DNA of 64,000 nt from contig CP136896.1 of NCBI GenBank assembly GCA_034359265.1, forward strand, positions 37,314,001-37,378,000, in the 5' to 3' direction. The stretch's first letter is position 1; each line of letters begins with the position of its first letter. Both the position numbers and the translations under genes were made by a program. This stretch comes from Canna indica (lineage: Eukaryota; Streptophyta; Magnoliopsida; Zingiberales; Cannaceae). The notes below the pieces were generated by a model. That model was not told the origin of the DNA. It made no database searches and saw only the letters and a list, made by a program, of their open reading frames with translations. Positions 33,436 through 44,408 of this stretch are shown here, in pieces.

Positions 33436-36401
33436 AGAAATTGAAGGATTGAAGTTGACCTTGGATCTTAATGAGAAATCTCCAAGAGGTTGCTACTTCA
33501 AATCACCTTGATGCCTTAGGTAAAGTTGGCATCAAAACTATTCCGATATCATCTCCTATATCCCTTTACTTTATCTAAGTTGGAGTTATGATACATACTT
33601 AAAATTGATTGATTTTTCCCGCTCTTAATATATTTCAAAAACATTTTTGATTTTTGATTTCCCAGTATCTTCGGAGATCCAGGTGGCCTGTAATGGGCCT
33701 ACGCGACCTTGCGGTTCTAAATCGTAGGTACATTGTGGCCTTTTGGTTTTCAACCAATAGGAAGGGTTGGAGATCATATTTTTAATTTATTATTCGTTTG
33801 ATCTATTAAAATTCATTTTGATATCACTCAATTTTATTTTAAAACGGATTTCAAATCATTTAGCAAAGTGGTATTTGATAATGATACTTAATGCTTCTCT
33901 TTGCTTTTTGGTTGAGTTGGCTTGCTAAGTAGCTATATTTTCTTTAAAAATATTAGTGTAGCTTCTTGCAAGTTATAAGTTTATGTTAGGAAGGCTAATT
34001 AGGAAGAAAAGAATTAGTTTGGCTAAATTATCAAATTATCATGAATAAGGTATAACTTTGATAAATTCAAAATCTTAGTGTTACTCCTAAATGTGTAAGC
34101 TTAAACTATGTCTCTATACTCATGATTAGAATTGCATGTTAAATCCTTGAATTTTCATGAGTAGCTAGATTCTTAGTCTTTAGGCAAATTTCATTGAATG
34201 AAACTTGCTCTAGGTTGATACTAGAGACCTTATCATTAAGTCCAAACTAGTTAAACATAGGTAGAGATCTTATTCCTCAAATGTTTCATATCTTAGGATC
34301 TCTTAGATTCATTTAGATATCATGACAACTTTTTAAAAATGAATCTTAACTATCTAGCATAGGTTAAGGCTTTTAAATGGAACATTGCATTGAACCTTGC
34401 TATGTAGTAAGTTAGCTTGCTAGATTGACATATTATTTCATTATGATACAAATGAAGTCTACTTGCAAGTTAAGAATTGGTAAGCTATGCTGTCTAGAAG
34501 ATAATGAAAAAGGATATGAAAAGTTGGGCAAATTTTCAATAAAAAAGGTATGATTTTAATTCTTGCAAAAATCTTAGTAAAATAATTGAATTTTCATGCT
34601 TAAATGATTTCTCTATGCTCATGATTGATGTTGCATGATAAATACTTGAAGTTTCATGAGTAGGCAAAATTATGATAACTTAGCTCATTTCATGATATCT
34701 TGATATTTATAAAATTGAACTAGGTTAAATTTCTTCTTTAGAGACTTCATTTTAAGTTAAAAATAAAATGAACATGTTTAGATACACATATCACATGAGT
34801 CTAGATATTTAAAATTAAAAATTCATGTCTAGATGAATAATGTGATAACCATATCACTTTAGGGGACTTAAATTTTAAAAAGGTTGACCCAAGTCAACAA
34901 ATTGACTTGGACACTTGATTTTAAGTCAAAACTTCATAAATATATTTAGGAATAGTATGACATGTCTCCATGCACTAAAATTCATATAGATATGAATAAA
35001 ATGACATAGAGGTGGTTTTATGAAAACCTCTTTTGAACAAGTTGACTTAAAGGTCTCATTTTCAATCCATATTTATGGAACATGTTTAGATTTACTCATG
35101 TGAGATATCCATAGATTTAATCTTGAAAAATCGTGAGTAAATGTTAAGATTGAAACTTAGCAAGTTTCATGATAACTAGCTTAGTTTTGAATGAAACCAT
35201 GGTAGGTTGATAACTTGAGTTAAGAATATAATTTTCATCTCAAACTTGACATACACTCTTTAAAAGTTTGAATGAAAACTAAGCATTCTTTGAAAATAAC
35301 TAAAAAATTATGGAATTGTCATTTGTTCAATAATTGGTATCACCAGTTTCAGTTATTTTTAGGAAAATATAGAAAAATCCTGTTTAGATGATTCTTAAAA
35401 CTACACATTAACTGAAAAATCTAGTTTTATCAATAAAAATTTCAAAAAGTTTCATCAAGAATTGGATTTAAAGTGAATTTTTGAAGTTGGATTTCAAAAC
35501 ACAAAGTATCATCATTCTTGAAACGTCAATCTTTCCGATACTTTGATTTTTCTTCGAAAACTTCATATAAAAACTCATGTACACGATTTGGATTCTATTT
35601 CTAATATCATTCACTCAATTTCATGAGTAAAATCATTTCTACGAATGATTTTGATAGTTTGGATGATAGCTAGGATCCATTTGTTTATTTGAAAACAATA
35701 TAGGATGAAAAATGAACTTAGAAAATTCATTTTGAATTCAAACTTGGTACATTCATTTCAAATGACCATTCAATAATTTGTATCAAAATTTTCATCTAAA
35801 AATTAGTTTCAAAAGTTTTTCATTAAAGATATGACTTTGTATAAACCTAAAAGTTTGATTTTTTTTAAACTTTAAGTATAGGTTGACCTAAGTCAACAAA
35901 ATAACTTAAAAACTTCATCTTAAGCCCAAACTTGATTCATGGACTTAGATTTTCTCATGTTTAATGTCTAGATGCATAAGTTTGAGAAAACATGAGTAGA
36001 TCGCAAAATTGAGACTTAGCATTTTCATAGTTCTCATGTTTATTTCAAATGAAAACATGCTAAGTTCATATTTGGATCAAATGACATTAGGTTCACTTCA
36101 AAATTGATATACAAGGTTTGAATGACTATATCTTTGTATTTTAAAAGTTTGAATGAAATTTAAAAATATCATGAAAAAGAAACAATATTCATTTTGAGAA
36201 CATACATGAGTTATCTTGAATTCAAAAATTTAGCTTTAAATATATCATGTATGATTTTGTTTCATATTAATCATTTGTTTTCCATCCCTTGGTTGAGATT
36301 TTCATGTTTCATGAAAAATCTTTAGAGTCTCAACTTCATCAAAAAATACTTATCTTTCATCCCTTTGATTAGATTGACCTTTCTTGCCCTTTTTGATTTA
36401 T
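33436..36401 (+). mobile_element. Sirevirus copy B non-coding region
   Basis: About 3 kb of AT-rich DNA without a recognisable ORF. The block at 33667-33774 is conserved after gag in all copies. Palindromes TTGACCCAAGTCAA (34884) and TTGACCTAAGTCAA (35883), together with phrases such as ACATGTTTAGATTTACTCATG, recur in diverged units. It is homologous to the inverted 15764-18503 and 50201-51999. Confidence 0.75.
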
Positions 36402-36670
36402 GTCAAAAGGGAGAGTAGAGTATAGGTATAAAGGGGGAGAAATATGGAGAAGAGTATGGTATAAAAGGGGAGAAATGTGTATGAAAATTGGGGAGAAAAG
36501 TATAGATAAAGGGGAGGAAAATATAGGAAATCCATGCATATAGATAGGGGGAGTTTAATTATATAAATATGCATGTTGATAGGGGGAGAAATCCCTTAAT
36601 TGATATCCTTCTATGCTTTAATGATATATATTTTCTCAAGGATGTTTGTCATCATCAAAAAGGGCGAGAT
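36402..36670 (+). promoter_or_regulatory. Multiplied polypurine tracts before the 3' LTR
   Basis: At least seven AAAGGGGGAG-like runs (near 36404, 36430, 36466, 36508, 36545, 36582) precede the LTR-adjacent tract AAAAAGGGCGAGAT (36657-36670). That tract has a C at 36665 within the G run. Multiplied tracts are a Sirevirus hallmark. Confidence 0.8.
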
Positions 36671-38167
36671 TGTTGGCTTTAGGTTTTCAACCTTAGCCTT
36701 AATCACGGTTTTGATGGTTTTGATGATAACAAATATGGAACTAATGATTTCATTAAGAATATCTTTCAGGTTCCATATCAATTAGCGTTCGATGTCCTCG
36801 ATCGGAAATATTGGAGAAATCGGATATCGGAAGGACATTGATCGTCGCGCTCGGGTTCGTCGCGGAAATCTCTCAAAGATCGACGTGTGTGACAAAGTCG
36901 TATTGGACGAGCTCAATGATCACATGAAAGCACTCCAAGTTGATGCACGTTGAAAGCCGGAACCCGAAAATGAAGCGGGGAAGAAAAAGGCTTAAGAAAT
37001 CAATCTCAGCCTAGGTTCGGTCTACCGACTGTAGGTAACAAGGGCAGTAGACATTCGGTCGACCCGTCGGTCGACCGAACATAAGGAAGAAAGAGCAGCA
37101 AAGCTATTTCGGTCGACCGGGCGGTCGACCGATGGAAGCCTAAAATGGGCAGTAGCTCGGGTGATCGACCCGTCGGTCGACTGACCTACGTTTGCTGAAG
37201 ATGCGAGATCGCGTCGGTCGACCGGAGGTCGAGATTGTGATTCTTTTGTCTGGGTGGTCAACCTGTCGGTCAATCGACCAGAGAGTAATGGAGCGGTCGA
37301 ATGATCGGTCGACCAGTCAGTCGATCGACCAATCGACCGGCGGTCTGCAACGAATAGTTTTCTATTCGTTGAGCAGCTATTTCTTCACGAGGGTATAAAT
37401 ATACCCTCATATACTTCATTTAACTTCTTCTCTGATTTCTACATATTTTATTGAGCATTTAAGAAGGGATTTAAGCCTTCCAAATAAAAATTAAAGCGCC
37501 CTCTACTTCTTCTGCGAACACCTTCTTGCGCACACTCTGCTCCTCAACTCGAAAATTGACTCGAGCTATTCCCTTGGCGAGTTGGAGGTTCTAAGGCTGT
37601 GAAAGGAGCATTTACTATTGGTTTTATATTAAGTTCTTTTCAATTGTAATTTTATTGTTATTTTAACTATTTTATCTGTGTGTGTAAAGACCTTGTGTTA
37701 GGTCTTGTGTGGAAGTGGTATCGTTAGTGAAAAGGAGTAAAGCCACTTGTGTAAACGTAGTGTTTACTAGGATTAGTTTAGTTGTCCCTTAGGGTTGTGG
37801 TGGAAGAAGACTCTCGATAAGAAGGCGGTCACTTCCGGGTGTGGAAGTGCCTTAGGTCGAGAGTGCGATTTTCGGTGAAAGGTCCTCGTGTGTAAGGGAA
37901 ACGTAAATTAATCTAGTAAAACTAGTTTGGAAATCCTAAGCGGGGTGCTTCGGTAGTGGAGTAGGCATTGGGGCCGAACCGCTATAAAATCTCAGTGTTT
38001 GCATTGATTCTTAATTTCGTGCTTAATCGCTTTATCATTTATCTCGCTTCCGCATTCAATTGTAAATTGCCTAACTAATCTAAGAAAATAATTAAAAGTG
38101 AATTTAGGCTAACCGAATTAGTAAACACACTATTCACCACCCCTCTAGTGTCGCCATTTCGTCAACA
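36671..38167 (+). repeat. Sirevirus copy B 3' LTR
   Basis: TGTTGGCTTTAGG ... CGTCAACA, 1497 bp, with palindrome array (37015-37345) and TATA inverted repeat (37389-37408). It is followed at once by the resumed Gypsy-2 frame. Confidence 0.9.
37389..37408 (+). promoter_or_regulatory. TATA box inside an inverted repeat (copy B 3' LTR)
   Basis: GAGGGTATA (37389-37397), AA, TATACCCTC (37400-37408): perfect 9-bp arms centred on the TATA box, the strongest of the set. Confidence 0.65.
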
Positions 38168-39003
38168 ATGGTGATCTGTGAGTTCCCCGACGTCTTCCCA
38201 GAGGAATTGCCGGGATCGTCGCCAAGAAGTGAAATCAAATTCTGCATTGAATTGCAGCCCGGGGCGACACTGATCTCCATCTCACCCTATAGGATGGCAC
38301 CTGCCGAACTTCAGGAGTTAAAGGCGCAATTGCAAGAGTTGCTGGACCTGGGCTTCATTCACCCAAGTGTGTCCCCGTGGGGTGCTCCGGTCCTGTTTGT
38401 GAAGAAAAAGGACGGGTCCATGCGCATGTGCATCGACAATGGACAGCTCAATAAGGTGACAATCATAAATCATTACTTGCTACCTAGAATCGACGACTTG
38501 TTCAACCAGTTGCATGGGGCACAATGGTTTTCAAATATTGATTTGAGGTCTGGATATCATCAGCTGAGAATCCGAGACTGCGACGTGCCCAAGACTGCCT
38601 TCAGGACTCGCTACGGCCATTATGAGTTCTTGGTGATGTCGTTTGGATTGACTAACGCACCTGCGGTCTTTTTAGACCTCATGAATAGAGTGTTGAAAGA
38701 ATGTCTGGACAGATTTGTGATTGTCTTTATTGACGACATCCTAATGTATTCCAAGAGCAAGGAGGAGCACTTCGAGCATTTGAAGATGATCCTGGGAAAC
38801 CCTCAGAAACATCAGTTGTACGCCAAATTCACCAAGTGTGAGTTTTGGTTAGAAAGTATGGGATTCCTAGGTTATATAGTGTCCAAGGGAAGAATCAATG
38901 TGGACCCTACCAAGATAGAGGCAGTAAAGGACTGGAAGCGGCCGACCAATGTGACCAAGGTCCGTAGTTTCTTGGGGTTAGCCGAGTATTACAGGAAGTT
39001 GTA
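38168..39003 (+). pseudogene. Gypsy-2 reverse transcriptase
   Basis: A long open stretch of 278 codons, beginning at the junction with copy B. It holds the linker [15 protein letters not shown], the fingers ([13 protein letters not shown], residues 78-90), the first catalytic region IDLRSGYHQ (residues 124-132) and the catalytic box FIDDIL (187-192). It ends at a TAG (39002-39004) after EYYRKL, where the frame shifts into RNase H. The first ATG is provided by the insertion site and is not a native start. It copies element RNA into DNA; inactive without the rest of the polyprotein. Confidence 0.88.
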
Positions 39004-39500
39004 GAAAAATTTCTTAAAAAATTGCAGCTCCTCTGATTCGGTTAACCCAGAATAGGGTCAAATTTGAGTGGGACGGAAAGTGTGAGGAGTGCTTCCTGAA
39101 GCTCAAGGAAAGCCTAACGTTAGCACAATTTTGGTTGTACCCTCTGGCTCGGGAGGATTTGTGGTATACTGTGACACCTCTCGGGTTGGCCTAGGTTGTT
39201 TCCTGATGCAGTATAGCAGGGTGATTGCCTATGTGTCTCATCAGTTGAAAGTTCACGAAAAGAATTATCCAACACATGATTTGGAACTGGCGGCGGTAGT
39301 GTTAGCTCTGAAGCTATGGCGTCACTACTTGTACGGTGAGGCTTGTGAGATTTATACCGACCACAAAAGCCTCTAGTACTTGCTCACCCAAAAGGAGCTC
39401 AATTTAAGGCAAAGAAGGTGGCTCGAACTCTTGAAAGATTATGATTGTACCATCTTGTATCACCCTGGGAAGTCCAATGTGGTGGCAGACGCGCTGAGCA
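39004..39500 (+). pseudogene. Gypsy-2 RNase H
   Basis: D, E and D are present in [16 protein letters not shown] and YTDHKSL (39160-39373). A TAG at 39374-39376 replaces the following Gln codon, as in Gypsy-1. The tether [17 protein letters not shown] follows at about 39460-39510. Confidence 0.82.
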
Positions 39501-40621
39501 GAAAATCCATGGGCAACCTATCCCATTTGGCAGTTGGGAGAAGGCCACTAGCGCGAGACTTGGCACTATGCTTGGACGGAGGATCAGTTTTAGCAGTGTC
39601 AGCATCGGGTGCCCTAGTGGCGCACCTGTGGGTACAATCCATACTAATGGATATGTTGTGTGCCGCACAGGGAGAGGACGCCTTTTGTGCACTGACGAAG
39701 GGCTTAATGCAGAGAGGCAATGCAAAGAATGGATTCAGGTTGGACTCAGAGGTGTGCTGAGGTTCAGAGATCGAATTGTGGTGCCTGACATGGCGGAGGT
39801 GCTCAGGCAAGTCCTGGAGCTGGGCCATCGTTCCACTTATACGATGCATCCAGGAGCCACCAAAATGTACCGAGATTTAAGGCAGCATTACTGGTGGAAG
39901 GACATTAAAAGGGAGGTTGCGGAATTCGTATCCAAGTGTTTGGTCTGCTAACAAGTAAAGGCCGAGCACCTGAAGCCCGCGGGGCTATTACAAACCTAGA
40001 GGTTCCCGAGTGGAAGTGGGAGAAGATCACCATGGATCTAGTGACAGGGTTACCTAAGTCAAGATGCGGTTTTGATTCTATCTGGGTGGTAGTTGACAAA
40101 TTGACAAAGATCGCCCATTTCATACTCGTCAAGACAAACTTTTCTGCGGAGCAGTACGCCAGACTATTCTTGGACAGGATTGTGGCATACCATGGTACCC
40201 ATGTGATGATCATATCCGATCGTGGTACCCAGTTCACAGCCTAGTTTTGGCAGTCCTTCCAGGAAGCCTTGGGTACCCAGGTGCACTTCAACAAAGCTTT
40301 ACATCCACAGACTGACGAACAATCAGAGAGGACCATCCAAACCTTTGAGGATATGCTGAGGGCATGCGTCCTGGATATGGCCGACAGTTGGGAGAAACAC
40401 CTACCATTGATCGAGTTCACCTACAACAATAGCTATCACAGTAGCATTGGCATGGCTCCTTTTGAGGCCTTGTATGGGCGGCAGTGTAGGTCTTCTATGG
40501 GCTAGTTTGAGGCGGAAGAATCGCTCATGGTGGGTACTGATCTGGTTCAGGAAGCAGTAGAGAAGGTGAAAATTATAAAGTAAAGATTACTGGCAGCCCA
40601 GAGTCTAAGAAGGCTAGAGAG
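39501..40621 (+). pseudogene. Gypsy-2 integrase core
   Basis: Zinc-binding region HRSTYTMHPGATKMYRDL to CLVC (39826-39950). The core has MDLVTGLPKS, the second aspartate in ISDRGTQF, and the glutamate region SERTIQT with [18 protein letters not shown]. Breaks: TAA at 39949-39951, a frameshift near 39995, TAG at 40243-40245 and TAG at 40503-40505 (Trp codon in the GWFEA motif). Confidence 0.82.
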
Positions 40622-41080
40622 TTGGAGTTCGCTGAGGGCGACTTGGTGTTCGTGAAGGTTTTCCCCATGAAAGGGGTAGTCCGATTTAGGAAGAAGGGGA
40701 AGTTGAGCCCTAGGTTCATTGGGCCTTTCCCTATTCTCAAGCGGAGAGGCGCGGTGGCTTACGAACTGGCTTTGCCTCCTAGTCTGAGCAGAGTACACCT
40801 AGTTTTTCATGTGTCAATGCTCCGAAGATATGTGAGGGATGAGTCCCATGTGATCGAGCCGACTGTGGTTGAGGTGGGCACGACGATCTCGTATGAAGAG
40901 AAGGCAATGGAGATGCTTGACCGAAAGATCAGGAAGTTGAGGTCTAGGGAAATTTCCTTGGTGAAGGTTAGATGGGCGCACCACTCCGGACAAGAACCCA
41001 CTTGGGAGGTGGAGCGAAACATGAAAGAATTTCCATCCTTGTTTGGAGAGCCGGTAAGTTTTTATAATTCATCAAAATTC
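40622..41080 (+). pseudogene. Gypsy-2 integrase C-terminus and chromodomain
   Basis: GPF domain (LSPRFIGPFPIL, about 40700-40740). VFHVSMLRRYV and then the chromodomain-like end (EISLVKVRWAHHSGQEPTWE, about 40945-41005) follow, closing with EFPSLF. This is Tekay/Del type. The frame is open for 184 codons to 41176, running over the PPT into the LTR, so the real stop was probably lost or lies near 41060. Confidence 0.82.
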
Positions 41081-41097
41081 GAGGACAAATTTTCTTT

Positions 41098-41110
41098 AAG
41101 GGGGGAAGAT
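41098..41110 (+). promoter_or_regulatory. Gypsy-2 polypurine tract
   Basis: AAGGGGGGAAGAT immediately before TGTAAGATCC, after the phrase AAATTCGAGGACAAATTT. Confidence 0.85.
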
Positions 41111-43560
41111 TGTAAGATCCAAAATTTTCGTAATATAGAAATCTATTTTGGTGCAGTGCACCGGATCAGGGGTTAGTCGAGTCGAGTCGCGGAATCGCCT
41201 CGAGTAGAAGGTATAACTCAACCTATGAAGTTTAATTTGTTAAATAAGGACATTTCCTTTTGTGCATTAGATGTCCTATTAGAGTCGAGTTCGACTCGTG
41301 TATGCGGATCGAATCGGAGCCCAAATCGGACTCGGATTGAGTCGAGTAAGAGTTAAATTATGATGACGGGCATAGAGGTCATTTGTAGATGAGGGAATAA
41401 AACCCCTCATCTATAGTTGTGCGGCTCATCTTTGAGCCGCACGTAGCCCGAGCAAGAGAGGGAGGAGGGGAGATCTTGGGTCGGCGTCGGACATCGTGTC
41501 ACCGTCGGAAGGATCGAGATCGCAAACGTCCATCGCTTGTTCTTCCTCAATCAAGGTAAGTGGTTTTCTTGTGCATCCTTATATTGGTTTCCTTTCCCAT
41601 CTTGTAGCCGCTTACTGAAGTTTGGAGAAATTGAAAATTTTATGTTGATTTTACTTGGATATACGTGGATTATTGAATTCCTTCTTGATTCTGTTGAAGG
41701 GATGCTATGTTAATGGATTTAGAAACCCTAAATGAGATGGGATGCTGTCCTCCTTGTGGCCGCACGTCACAGGTAGTTTTGAGATAGGAAATTTTGTGAT
41801 CAATTGAGTATTGGCGGCCCTAATTTTTGTTAGTAAATTAGTGGGTGAAATTGTACGTGGTAGCCCTAGTTTGTGTTAGTACATTAGTGGGTGAAATTGT
41901 AGATTGCAGCCCTGAAGGTCACCTAGGGCTGCTGGTCGAACCTAGATATTAGTTTAATGCCTCCTTAGGTGTAAATTGCATGATGATATAAATACTTTTA
42001 ATTCAAAATTGTGAAATTATTTTGATGATGAATTGGGGCAAATTTAAGGGCAGCCCTACGAGGCTAGAGTCATGTTTTATATTTTTGGTTGAACCTTGAA
42101 TTAGGAAGATAGACAGGAAACATTTGGAAATATTAGGAAACGAGAGTCACCTCGATTGATAAGTAAAATTAAAATGAGAAATAGGAAAGACACCAATTAA
42201 GGAAACTACTACCCTAATGCATATATGTATACATACACTTAGTGACATTAATGTTAGTAATGAATTGTCATGATAGATTTAATGTTACCTTGCTGGAATT
42301 TTATGATTAAATGCAAAATTTAATTATTTCTTGTTATAATCATGTGATTATTCATGGTAATAGTGGTAGGTTAACTTCCTTATAACCTAAGGGTTGTGAC
42401 ACGTATATACTTGGACATTCTACACTTATAACATGTAGCTCACACTAGCAAAAAGTAGCAATTGACGCTAGATGACTAGTAGGAAACTTTAACCCGCGTG
42501 TTACTTATGGAAACTCAAATGTTGGCGAGTTGGGTTACACACCCAAGGAACAAACAGTGAGTAGTGGTGTGTGGATGGTAAGGCCCGGAATAAAGGGCTG
42601 AACGCGGGTGGACGCTCGGGATTTTAGATAAGGGAACTCTAGGACACTTTGATTGTGTGATGTGATTGTGATGGTCTGCCGAGAAGCATGGATAGTTAGA
42701 ATGACTAATGCTTGACTCGACCAGTGATTTGGGTCTTGAGATTTCACCAACGGGCCCGCTAGGTGTCAGACCCCAGTTGGGTGGGACTAGCTATCCCTAA
42801 CCTGGTAGGTGTTCGGAGACTAGCAGACCATCCTAGTCGACGGCCCGGAGATTGCTCTGATTCACTTGTGTGTTATGTAGGCCGTACGGCCAGAATGTTA
42901 CTATCTTTGTATGGTAGGGCTGGTTAGGCCCGAACCACCAGTTCCTGAGCACGCCCTAAGGGCCGGGTGCCATGTGGCTTAGTTAGGTTGTTATGGCTGG
43001 TTGCATGCATGTATAGTCTATACAGGACGACTCTTGAGGTCGGTCGTTATATCATAAACAAATTATATCACTAACTTTATATTTTACTGACTTATATATA
43101 TATATATATGATTATTGGGGATTTATGTCGAGGTTCGGAATAACCGCTCACTGAGTCTCGTGTGGACTCACGATTTATTTCCTTATTTTGTAGAGCCCGA
43201 TCAGTGGGTTGAGTCTTGGAGTCTTGGTGCAGCTGGAGGGCAGACGGTGGCATAGATCTCATAGCAGCGTCCATTAGTCATAGTCTAGAGGTCTAGAAAT
43301 ATTGTTTTTCATAAACTGAGAGTGTCTATTTGAAAACATGTATTTGACTTTTAACTTGAGTTGTTTTCTTAATGTGGTTGATGTTTCAGAGCTTTTCATT
43401 TTTATAAAAAAAATTGTGAACCATTCTTTAAAAATTTGAATAAAGCTACGCCGTTGTTTTCATTATGTGTTTCCGATTTCTGTTAGTCAGTGTATGTAGT
43501 AGGCTTCAGGGTGGGACATAGACCCTGGCCGATTACAAGACCCTAAGTTGGGGTGTGACA
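41111..43560 (+). repeat. Gypsy-2 3' LTR, complete (2.45 kb)
   Basis: TGTAAGATCC ... GGGTGTGACA. It holds stem-loop 1 GATGAGGG/CCCTCATC (41388-41411, loop AATAAAAC), stem-loop 2 GTGCGGCTC/GAGCCGCAC (41419-41442), donor AAG|GTAAGT (41556) and acceptor TATTTTGTAG|AG (43193). A TA microsatellite lies at 43093-43110. This is the best copy in the window for studying the LTR. Confidence 0.88.
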
Positions 43561-44408
43561 TGTAGAACCTAGCAATTACACTTGTTTCTAAGTTGAATGT
43601 CACAACAAGGTACCAAGACCTTTCTTTCTAATTTTGTTAGAACGTACCGAATATAGATGAGTACGGGGTCTACTATTAATAACACCACTTATCAAATATA
43701 TCATGAGCGTAAATTTTCTTGTACAAGCCGAATTAAAGATTATAATTTCACTAAATAAACCGATAAGGAACATGTAATAAACATAGCAACTATTAGGCAT
43801 AATATCTGAAAATTAAATAAACCTTTCCTTTGAAGCATTAGCAAAAACATTACCATACTCATGAGAATATAGATTTAAAATTTGCTATCAACTACTAAGA
43901 TGAACAGTAATCATGTTATGCAAATTAACCCTAACACTAAGCATGGAAGTAGAGATTAAGACGACATAACGTGAGATCCAACGTATCGATCCGAATAGTC
44001 CTCCATTTTTCACCCCTCTCCAATGCTCGCCCGACTCAGGCAGGGTAATAACCTGCTCGACCGAGTCCCCTAGGGATCATAAACATGGTTGCGGCAGCAA
44101 TACAAGCATAAATCCAAAGGTTTAAATCATATCGAACATAAGGCGATCCACGAGTCACTAGACGAGCGAGGAAATTGGGGAAAATTTTAGCATGACCTTT
44201 CCCCTTTTTCCTCCCCTCGGCCAACCCTCAAAAACATGAAATAGATCCGATTTAAACATAAAATAGCATGTATACATATTGATTAAAGTTCTAACACGAG
44301 AAGACGCATCGATCGACAAGAAAAACTCATAAAAAGAATCCGATTTCAAACTACTAGGGTCGGCTACCCGCCTCCCCTCATAAGAACTCTAACCACTCAC
44401 CTTGATTG
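43561..44408 (-). repeat. Gypsy-3 partial LTR (minus strand)
   Basis: On the minus strand it begins at the leader donor AAG|GTGAGTGG (44400) and runs through the LTR middle (GGCCGAGGGGAGG, GACTCGGTCGAGC) to 43561, where Gypsy-2 abuts. U3, stem-loops and PPT are missing. They were deleted between the chromodomain and the leader. Confidence 0.6.

Larger units (their letters stand above)
30468..38167 (+). mobile_element. Sirevirus copy B: gag-only (TR-GAG-like) copia element, 7.7 kb
   Basis: Two full LTRs (30468-31962, 36671-38167) enclose PBS, gag and about 3.2 kb of non-coding DNA ending in a polypurine array. No protease, integrase, RT or RNase H can be found between 33436 and 36660 in any frame. 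The host sequence reads ...CTCCGATG | ATGGTGATC..., so only ATG is clearly duplicated and the 5-bp TSD has decayed. The element lies between the protease and RT of Gypsy-2. Confidence 0.88.
22013..43560 (+). mobile_element. Gypsy-2: Tekay/Del-like element with two nested insertions
   Basis: The parts are: 5' LTR (22013-24073, both ends trimmed), gag (24074-24143), hAT (24144-29450), gag/PR (29451-30467), Sirevirus copy B (30468-38167), RT-RNase H-IN-chromodomain (38168-41080), PPT and full 3' LTR (41111-43560). Reading across both inserts restores the order seen in Gypsy-1. The LTRs are closely similar to each other. No outer target duplication can be read because the left end is deleted. Confidence 0.85.

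Noticed and set aside
30463..38172. Perfect 5-bp TSD for Sirevirus copy B
   Set aside because: CGATG on the left and ATGGT on the right share only ATG; the insertion is instead supported by the resumption of the gypsy frame.
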